Assembly (NCBI GenBank): GCA_016802295.1
Contig: JAESIW010000203.1
Location: 62,001 to 126,000, forward strand
Direction of reading: 5' to 3'
Source: Brachionus rotundiformis
Lineage: Eukaryota > Rotifera > Eurotatoria > Ploima > Brachionidae
Length of the DNA: 64,000 nt
Under the pieces are notes generated by a model, which saw only the letters and a list, made by a program, of their open reading frames with translations, was not told where the DNA came from and did not search any database. Of the stretch, positions 56,075-64,000 are shown piece after piece. The translations under genes were made by a program, and so were the position numbers. The stretch's first letter is position 1, and each line of letters begins with the position of its first letter.

Positions 56075-58612
56075 TCAATGTCCTCCTTGATCACCAAATA
56101 TCTTTTTTATTTGTTCATTATTTGGATTTACAGGACCCAACCAGTCTTGGTGTTCCTTGATTAAAATGTCCCAATATAAATCAGCTAATAGAACATTTCC
56201 TATTTGATTTATATGAAATCCATCAAATGGCTCAATCAATTGCCATTTTTCACCTCCCATCGATTCCCATTTTATCATCACTTATTTTAGTCATTAAAAA
56301 AAAACTTTAACCAATTAAGACCTTAAATAAATACTTTCATCAAATGGTACATGAGTATATGCCAAATCAAAATTCTTATATTTTGTTGTTTGGGTTAAGT
56401 TTTTGGCTATTTTAGATAGCATCATGGCATAATCTGTAGTCAATTTTCTTAGCGTATCTATACAATTAAATAAAAAAGCTATTTTTGGTCTAAAATTAAT
56501 TGTTTTTACCATTAGTGGTCATCCAGCCATTGCTAGATAAAAAATTTTAAGATTTTATACAACCGGTGTTTTAATTTTCAAACTTTACCAGGGACTTATT
56601 TGCAAGCAAGTGAGGTAATTGTAAAAATCAACATAGTAAATATCTCCACGAACTCTTCCAAGTGGATAGACAATGTTTTTAAGAGACTCGTATAAAAGAC
56701 TTCCTTTAAAGGATAATTTAAAATCAGCCTAAATTCCATAAGATTTGATTACCATTAGCCAATCCTGTGAGCATTACATGGCTACCATTTGGTAATACAC
56801 CGTCCAAATATGAGAGAACTTCTAGTAAATTTTTGTGGTAATCTTCTGGTTTGGTCATATGATTAAGTGTATCAGGATTTCTAAATTGAAAAGAGTATTG
56901 ATAAACTTTTGGTAATGAATAAATTTACCCATTGCAAACATCATTGCCAACCAAGGTTAAAAATAACAGCACTGGAAAATCTTGATCCTGATTTCGTTTA
57001 AGACTTTTATCATATAGAATTACAAATTAAATAAGTTTTTATTATAACATTTTAGAGTACGTTTGAGCTATGGCTTGAATACCACGAGTACTGGCTCCTA
57101 AATATAAATGATGAAAAATATTTTTTTATCTTTTATGAATTCTGGATAATAACCATTTACTGCTACATTTTGATAATCCCTTTTAAAAGAAAATAAAATT
57201 ATCTAAATTTAAATTTACCAAAATTACAAATGTTTACCTAAACATGCATCGATTTCTTTCAAGCATTTTTAAATAGATAGAATTTGTAATTTCGTATTCA
57301 ACTGGCCAAGAACTATTCATAAATCCTTGATATTATCAATGATTGAAAAATTAATTTCTAATTATATTTATTAAATAGTAATTTTTACCTGTGATTGCAG
57401 ATAGATGAGGCCAGTCAAGTTCATTTTCTATTATAAAAGCTATGTGTTCAAATACAGCAGAGTTTATTTTATAAGGATCTTAAGGAATTTATTTGTATAA
57501 TCTTATCTTTGGGAAATAATTTATTACCTATCCATTGTTCGGGAACACTAAAATGAGCACTAATTGAGTCCCCAAGCACAGCAACACCTAATTGGTTAGA
57601 GTCTCGGCAAAACATTTCTTCATAGGTCAAATTTGAACCTGGTGCCCGACCCTATTTAAAATCTAATAAATCCATGAATAGATAAATAATTAATTGTCCA
57701 AGCTTACATAAATTCCATTACAATTTGAATCTGAACCTTTGTCTCCTGATAATGGCTTTACACCTGGGCGGACATTCTTGCTAAAATCATTACAATCTTT
57801 ACCTTTCCAACTTGAACCCCGAAGTGTCTGTTAATTGTTTTTAAAATTAGATTAATTGATTAGTATTTAATAGTTTTTTTTTTTACTGGTATTGTGCTAT
57901 GACCGTCTTGGTCAATATCAATATCTGGCTGATGTTTTTTAAAGGCTCTTAATATTTTATTTATTTTTTTATCTTAACTTTTTATCATCCTACTTATTTA
58001 TGAATTCACATAATTGTTTGAAAATTGGTTGATCACAAATTCCTTTTTTTACTTTCATTGGAAAACCAATCTTGTTTATCCGGAGATAATTTTTTAAATT
58101 ATTAACTTTTTCTTTTATGGAAATCTAATTAAATTTATTGAAAATAAGATCAAATTTTTTAAATTTTCTTAAATTACCTCTTTCTTAGGCAACAAGTGAC
58201 ATTCTTGTCTTCCTGGTTCTGTATTACAAAAACCAATTAAATGGCAAATTACATCCGCGTTTTCTTTTGAATAAATTCTTTTAATAAATTCTTACTGAAT
58301 TATATTAAGAAATTTTTAATTATTTTCCAATTACCCATTAATTATCACTGGACCATATATTACCACTGCTTGTTGACAAGTAAATCTGAAAATTCCATCT
58401 GGTAAAAACAGACACAAATTATTGAGTGAATTTTCGATAGTATCGTTATAGGCAATGGCTAAATTTTCTACCATTGCCACAATTATTGTACAGTAGGCAC
58501 AATCAGAGCCACCGTTGACACCCCTCATTTCATTCCTGATCGATTCATCAGTAAAAACCGATTTGGCCATAATTCCACTGACAAAAAGTAAACTAAGTAT
58601 TAAAATTTTCAT
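56075..58612 (-). CDS. AOAH: Acyloxyacyl hydrolase, copy B
   Basis: Second tandem paralogue, same strand and domain order as copy A. From 58612: signal peptide MKILILSLLFVSGIMA, saposin domain (DCAYCTIIVAMVENLAI, LCLFLPDGIFRFTCQQA), then YSKENADVICHLIGFCNTEP. GDSIS lies at 57559-57573, followed by LPNGSHVMLTGLANG, NYLTCLQISPW, then WESMGGEKWQLIEPFDGFHI and IKKIFGDQGGH at 56075. An intron separates LANG from SLLYE (about 56713-56755). Parts of it are identical to copy A even across an intron, while other exons differ clearly. Catalytic residues are intact. Spacing to copy A is 278 bases. Confidence 0.92.
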
Positions 58613-58835
58613 TTCTATCTAATATTCAAAATGAAATGAAATTTTCTTATTTAACTTTATTCAATTTATCTTGCAATAAATTAGAATTAAAAAGACTTTT
58701 TATCAATTTTATATTTATCAATTTTATAGCTGATAAAATGTTTAAGTTCACTCAAGATACTGTTTAATAAAAAGCTTAAATTATTTTTTAACTATTTATT
58801 AAGTGAATAAATAAATTTAAATTTAAATTGGTAGA

Positions 58836-61318
58836 TCAATAACCACCTTGATCGCCAAAAATTTTTTTTATATCAAAATTATGTGCATTTTCAGCACTTA
58901 TCCAGTTAGGATGGTCTTTAAGCAATATGTCCCAATAAATATCAGCCATTAGATGATTTCCAATTTGATTGATGTGGAAACCATCTATGGGTTCGATTAC
59001 CTGCCACCTTTCTCCTCCCATCGATTCCCAAATTTCAAATACTTTTAAAATTATAGAAAAAAATCCTATTTTTTTTAAATAAATATACATCTGTCAATTG
59101 GTACATAGGTAAATGCCAAATCAAAATTTTCATATTTTTTGCTCTCTGATATATTCTTGTTAATATTTGAAAGCATTAAAGCATAATCTGTCGTCAACCG
59201 TCGTAAAGTATCTTTAAAATTATAAATTTTTATTTAAAGATAAAATTTTTAATATTAAAATAATCTAACCATTTGTTGTCATCCATCCATTGCTGTTTTT
59301 AAATCAAAAAAAAAAAAACAAAAACAACTAAAACTTAGATAATTTTTTTATTTTTTGAAAATTACCATGGACTAATCTAAATTTTAAACAGATAGATAAA
59401 ATTCAAATTTATAATTAAAAATAACCTCTAAGCACGAAAGATAAGTATACATATCACCATAATAAATGTTATTCCTAACTCTTCCTAGTGGATAGACTCT
59501 ATTTTTTAAAGCATCGTACAAAACTGTCCCTTTTAACCAAACAATTAAGATAAGTATTTAATTTAAGATTAGTTAAATTGCCATTTGCTAGACCAGTAAG
59601 CATTACATGGCTCCCGTTTGGTAAAACAGTGTCTAAATATGACAATATTTCAACAATATTGTTGTAGAATACATCTGGTTTTGTCATATGATTCAATGTA
59701 TCTGGATTTCTTAAATTAATTTAAATTAGTTTTAAATTATTTAATTTTATTCTAATTAATTGCCCATTGCAAACATCATTTCCAACTAGTGATAAAAATA
59801 CAAGAAGTGGCTGGTCTTTTTGCTGATTTCGACTCAGACTTTTGACAATTTTCTTCATTTCGTTTGAGTCAGCACCTAAAAAAAAGGGATTTAATGATGC
59901 ATTTATGGCAAATAGTTTACCATTGACCGCAATATTTTGATAATCTCTAAAAAATTGTTCGATTTAAAAAAAATGTAAATAATCTAGGTTAACAATTTAC
60001 CTAAAATTGCATCTATTCCTTTCCAAAAGCTTCAAATAGATGGAATTTGTAGGGCCTTTTACCACTGGCCACGTACTATTTATATATCCTTAATGATAAG
60101 ATAACAATTATTATATTACATAAAAAAGGAGCTACCAGTCATTCCTGACAATTGAGGCCAGTCCAACTCATTTTCCAAAATAAATGCTAAATGTTCAAAA
60201 ACAGCTGAATTGATTTGATAAGCATCTAAAAAAAAATAATTTTTTTATTAATTTATAAATATATATTTATCTTTGTTACCTAGCCATTGTTCCGGAATGC
60301 TAAAATGTGCACTGATCGAATCACCTAATACAGCAAAGCCGGTTTGTTGGGAATTTTTGCAGAACATTTCTTCATATGAAATGTTCGAGCTTATGTCTTT
60401 GCCCTAACCACAAAAATAATTATTTTCCAATAGTTATATAGAAGATAAATTACAAAAATTCCATTGCAGTTTGAATCACTTGATAGATCACTATTGATTG
60501 GAATTGCACCTGGATGAATCGTTTTCTTAAAATCATCACAATCTTTTCCTCTCCAACTGGTGCCTCTAAGTGTCTTAAAGTTTTATGCAATTGGCATAAT
60601 ATGATAAAGTTTTATCATTTTTAAATATTACAGCAAAAGTGCTATGACCATCTTGGTCAATGTCAAACGCAGGCTCATGCTTATCAAATATTCTATCCAA
60701 AACAAAATTTAGCCATTTTTTTGGGTTATGTTTTATTAAGCAATAAATCCTTTTACTTTTTTATATAGTCACAAATAGACTTAAAAATGGACATACTACA
60801 GGGATCTTGTTTAACTTGTGGAATCTCTATTTTGTTTCTGGCCAAGCCATTCTTGAAAAAAACAAGTCTTTCTTTAATTGATGTGTCAGACAATGGAAAA
60901 ATATGGCATTCATTGTGTCCAGGATCAGTACGACAAAAGCCCAGTGCATGGCAAATTACATCTGGAGACTCTTTGTTAAAAAGCCTTGATGCATTTGTTA
61001 GAGCTAAGTTAAAATCTTTTATCTCTAAAATTTCTACCCGTTTATAATTACTGGTCCAAAGGTTTTTACAGCTTGTTGGCAAGTTATTCGAAATATGCCA
61101 TCTGGCAAGTAGTTACAGAACTTTTCCAATGACATCTCAATGGTATCATTATAAACCACAGCAAGTTCGTCAACCAGAGTCAACAAAACTGAACAAACTG
61201 CACAATTCACTCCTCCATTGGCTCCTCTAACTGTCCTTAGTGGTTCTGTGGAATATTGCTCAATTGAACCCACTTGAGACAAAACAATCAAAGATAAAAA
61301 AACTTCTAAATTTTTCAT
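58836..61318 (-). CDS. AOAH: Acyloxyacyl hydrolase, copy C
   Basis: Third tandem paralogue. From 61318: signal peptide MKNLEVFLSLIVLSQVGS and saposin domain (NCAVCSVLLTLVDELAVVY, FCNYLPDGIFRITCQQAV). The catalytic subunit follows, with VICHALGFCRTDPGHNECH, AVLGDSISAHFSIPEQWL (GDSIS at 60311-60325), VLPNGSHVMLTGLANG, WESMGGERWQVIEP-IDGFHI and the end IKKIFGDQGGY at 58836. It has the LANG intron with a GC donor in the place of GT (near 59525-59585). It also has an extra 49-base intron (59377-59425) inside the CLE-ISPW segment that is unbroken in A and B. Overall the most diverged copy at nucleotide level, but all active-site residues are kept. Confidence 0.92.
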
Positions 61319-61518
61319 TATTCTTTCTTTTCTAGTTATTAACTGATAAATTTTGAAAAGGTTTATTTTAAAATTTTATTTATTAAAAAAAATATTGATA
61401 AAAATATCTTATTAAAATTAATCTTAATTATCTATATAAAACAAAATTAGAAGAAAAAAAAATTAACTTCAACAAAAGTTGTTCTAATTTTCATTGTCTT
61501 ACATATAAATTGTGCACT

Positions 61519-62755
61519 TTAATCGGTTACGCTTGAATAAGAGGTTTTAGCTGGTGATTTAAGGGCCATGTTAATTTCGTTCTTGGACTCTGATATGGCT
61601 CTTATTGTCATGTATGAAATTAAGGCCTCGTTGTCCAAACCTTGGGTTAGCTTAATATTCTTGTAAACTTCCAGATCTTTTTCGTACTGGTATCTCAGAG
61701 CTTCAGCTTCGGTTCTGGCCCTTTAATTTTAAACCATTGAAAAAAATCTTTAAAAAAATTAAAATAAATTCGTACTTATTTGTTATGATTTTAGCCTGTG
61801 TCTCAGCGTTATTTTGGATAATTTCAGCTTGTTTTTTGGCCTGTTCCAGAGTGGTCTCGGCTTGCAAGAGAAGACGTGGTCTTTCATTTTCAGCTACCTT
61901 TATATTCTCTTTGGCCGCTTCCTTGTCTTTTACGGCTGTTTCGAATTCAGACGGTCTCTGAACACTGTTTACCTGTTGAGAGATAAAATTTTATCATACC
62001 TTTAAATTTTTGTCATTTATGCTAAATAATTTTTACCTGCAAATCATTTAATTCACAATGAAGATATTCACAATAATTTCTCATTGTTTCTCTCATAAGT
62101 TCTTGGAAACGACCTGAAAAAAATAAATTAGAAACCTTTTACAAGTAGTAAAACTTTACCAAATACCTCTGTCTGTCTGAAATTCGGTAGTAGAAAAATT
62201 GGCACAGCTATCATGTACGGCGGATATGCCCGAAGCTAATAAAACCTTTTTATATCCATCGAAATCTTTGAATTGTTCAATCAAAAATCTCATATGTTTA
62301 GAGCTTTGAGCGACAAGAAAGATAATATTTTTTACAATTTGTATAGTTAAAGTTTACTTGGCCTTAAATTGGTAAGAAACATCAATTTCTATTATAACTC
62401 CATCTTTATTCAAACACTTTAAATTAAGCATTAGACCTTATCTTAAATTAATGAGCTTAAATATTTACAGTAATTTCCTTGAATTCCATGGTATTGTAAA
62501 CATTTGGAAAAATAATGAAACTAAATCCTGGTGGACCAAAATGAAGACCTTCTTTTTTCACATCGTTTCCCAGTTGTTTCAAAATATTATCATATTTAAT
62601 TCCGACTAAATGGATAAGATAAAATTGGCTAAAAGAAAAGACAAGTCCTTACGCTCATAAGAATTGAGTCTTTTGGCAGAAAGGATTAGGATTAGGAGCC
62701 CGACAGCAGCCACAACACCACAGCCAACCAGGATAGATATGATAACCGGCTTCAT
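61519..62755 (-). CDS. SPFH/Band 7 (prohibitin-like) membrane protein
   Basis: Membrane-anchored scaffold of the stomatin/prohibitin/flotillin superfamily; precise group unknown. From 62755: one N-terminal membrane segment (IISILVGCGVVAAVGLLILI), the PHB domain (GPPGFSFIIFPNVYNTMEF, GVIIEIDVSYQFKA, FDGYKKVLLASGIS, DRGRFQELMRETMRNYCEYL, LQVNSVQRPSEFETAVKDK), then an Ala/Glu/Lys coiled coil (EAAKENIKVAENERPRLLLQ and onward). A short tail ends SSVTD at 61519. About seven exons with introns of 45-70 bases and near 300 residues. The coiled coil suggests ring or oligomer formation. It starts divergently, about 940 bases from the RS-domain gene. Confidence 0.8.
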
Positions 62756-63699
62756 TTAAATCCTATAATATTTAATTATTAATTAAAAGTTTTTAATTTG
62801 CTAGTTAGATAGAAAATAATGATTAAACTCATCTAAAGTACTAATAAGATTTTTTTCAAAATTTGATTTTGAATTTTTTATAACAAATGATTAGTGTGCT
62901 TTTAAATTTCTACAAGAAAATTTATTTTCATAATTAAATTTGTGTTTGGTTTTAAAGGTAAAACTTAAAGAATAAATTAAAATGTTTGACAAAGTTCTTC
63001 AGTCAAAACCTTAGAAACATATTATGTTGAAAATAGTAGAACTTTTTAAATAAAACAGCCAATTTAATCGAGATGGCGGATGTTTCTTTTTCATTATAGA
63101 ATATACAAATATAATTTAAATATTATAATTTTAGATAAATTTTAGCTAGAGTAACTTTTTATAAATGGTAAAATAGGTGTATAAATGATATCCTACAAAT
63201 AACTGATTAAGCAGCATACCCAGCAAACTTTTATGATCTTATCAATATCAGCAAAGTCGATGGATATGCTAAATAAAGCTTTAAGGATAGATATTCTGTA
63301 GTTGACCATATCCAATGGGTTAACTCGCGGGAAACTTTCCGACAATTTTTTCAAATGCTTTCTGATCTTTGGAAAAAAACTTATTATAAAAATACCTTTT
63401 TAAATAGAAAAAGTTCAAGTGATTACTAATTTTTTGAATATCGTATTTAATTAATAAACAATTTTGCAATAAAATTACTAATTTAAAGTAAATATCAAAA
63501 TTAAATATTAGGTTTAAAATTTGACAAAAATATATAATTTATTTTAAATCAATAATTATACTAAAACGAAAATACAAAATTTAAAATAAATTAGAAATTT
63601 TAAAGACAAAATTATTTCAATCTCACTAGATTAATTAAAATTTTTTTAAATATTTTTTAAGAGCTTTATTTTAAACTTTATTAAATTTTATCATTACCA
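62756..63699. other. Spacer with one exon-like minus-strand frame
   Basis: Mostly A+T-rich DNA. At about 63194-63372 the minus strand holds an open stretch of noticeably higher G+C, after an AG, reading RKHLKKLSESFPRVNPLDMV and ISIDFADIDKIIKVCW. It then reaches either a GT (GTATGC, near 63221) or a stop. No partner exon or family is recognised. Confidence 0.4.
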
Positions 63700-64000
63700 A
63701 TGCCTCGAAAGCGATCATCGTCGCGTTCATCGGAATCATCAGCTGAAATAATTAGCAAGCGGTCAAGCAACAGACCAAGGGGCCGATCAAGATCGTCTTC
63801 ATCTTCAGAATCATCATCTAGACCAAAATCAGGAAAATCTGGCAGCAGATCATCGAAATACCAAGGTCCTAGAAATAAAATTTCCGAACTAGACAAGGAA
63901 AGAACCAAAAATTATGATTTCACTGACGAAATTAATGGTAAAATAGGACATTTTTTACCAAATAATACTTTTAAGTTTTAGAGCTGCATAGTAATGAAAA
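63700..64000 (+). CDS. RS-domain protein, 3' end outside window
   Basis: Starts MPRKRSSSRSSESSAEIISK, a Ser/Arg-rich low-complexity region of about 55 residues typical of splicing factors and related nuclear proteins. It then reads GPRNKISELDKERTKNYDF. A GT donor at about 63937 and an AG at about 63981 allow splicing to ELHSNEK at the window edge, so the gene continues to the right. It is probably a nuclear RNA-processing factor; the specific family cannot be told from this fragment. Confidence 0.6.

Noticed and set aside
53375..61318. Bacterial contamination as the source of the lipase cluster
   Set aside because: Many spliceosomal introns and a saposin domain show that these are animal genes.

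Overview
The window is eukaryotic, almost certainly from a small metazoan with a compact genome. It is visibly very A+T rich (my estimate is about three quarters). Genes sit on both strands a few hundred bases apart and are cut by many very short GT-AG introns, mostly 40-60 bases. The gene set is animal: MED28, G3BP/Rasputin, POLQ, POLA2, CPSF73, NUBP2, IFT22, lipin, a CYP46-like P450, acyloxyacyl hydrolase, M14 carboxypeptidase and a peritrophin-type chitin-binding mucin. Base composition, intron size, the trehalose synthase and the GH19-like protein suggest a rotifer of the Brachionus type. That taxonomic call is inference; nothing here proves it.

Layout. 1-2.2 kb: 3' part of a secreted Cys-rich repeat protein (+). 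2.8-5.3 kb: an intact leucine-rich-repeat surface protein (+). 5.4-8.1 kb: a duplicated block holding the 3' ends of the LRR gene and of a P450 gene, with a small coiled-coil gene between the two copies. 7.9-10.0 kb: P450 (-). 10.5-11.2 kb: MED28 (-). 11.9-12.9 kb: phosphoglycerate mutase (+). 13.5-15.8 kb: intronless trehalose-phosphate synthase/phosphatase (-). 17.0-19.6 kb: MRPL43 and POLA2 (-). 20.5 kb: small membrane protein (+). 21.4-22.7 kb: very short intronless lipin (-). 23.7-29.7 kb: DNA polymerase theta, helicase plus polymerase (-). 30.0-31.0 kb: GH19 chitinase-like (+). 32.1-33.6 kb: G3BP (-). 34.1 kb: a single N inside an assembly-type repeat. 35.1-39.0 kb: NUBP2 and CPSF73 (+). 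39.5-41.3 kb: carboxypeptidase (-). 41.7-42.8 kb: dead non-LTR retrotransposon. 42.9-45.2 kb: chitin-binding mucin (-). 45.7-46.3 kb: IFT22 (+). 46.5-47.7 kb: secreted esterase (+). 48.2-50.8 kb: ABCB half transporter (+). 50.9-51.5 kb: four-helix membrane protein (-). 51.5-53.0 kb: Tc1-type transposon. 53.4-61.3 kb: three tandem acyloxyacyl hydrolase genes (-). 61.5-62.8 kb: SPFH/Band 7 protein (-). 63.7 kb to the end: start of an RS-domain protein (+).

The genes are mostly unrelated housekeeping and surface or digestive functions. The one real functional cluster is the acyloxyacyl hydrolase array, which family knowledge links to deacylation of bacterial lipopolysaccharide. Its three copies share a domain plan but differ in intron content, and two of them share patches identical even inside introns. 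The window also carries several short exact copies of nearby genic sequence in intergenic DNA. No operon, CRISPR array, tRNA or rRNA was seen.
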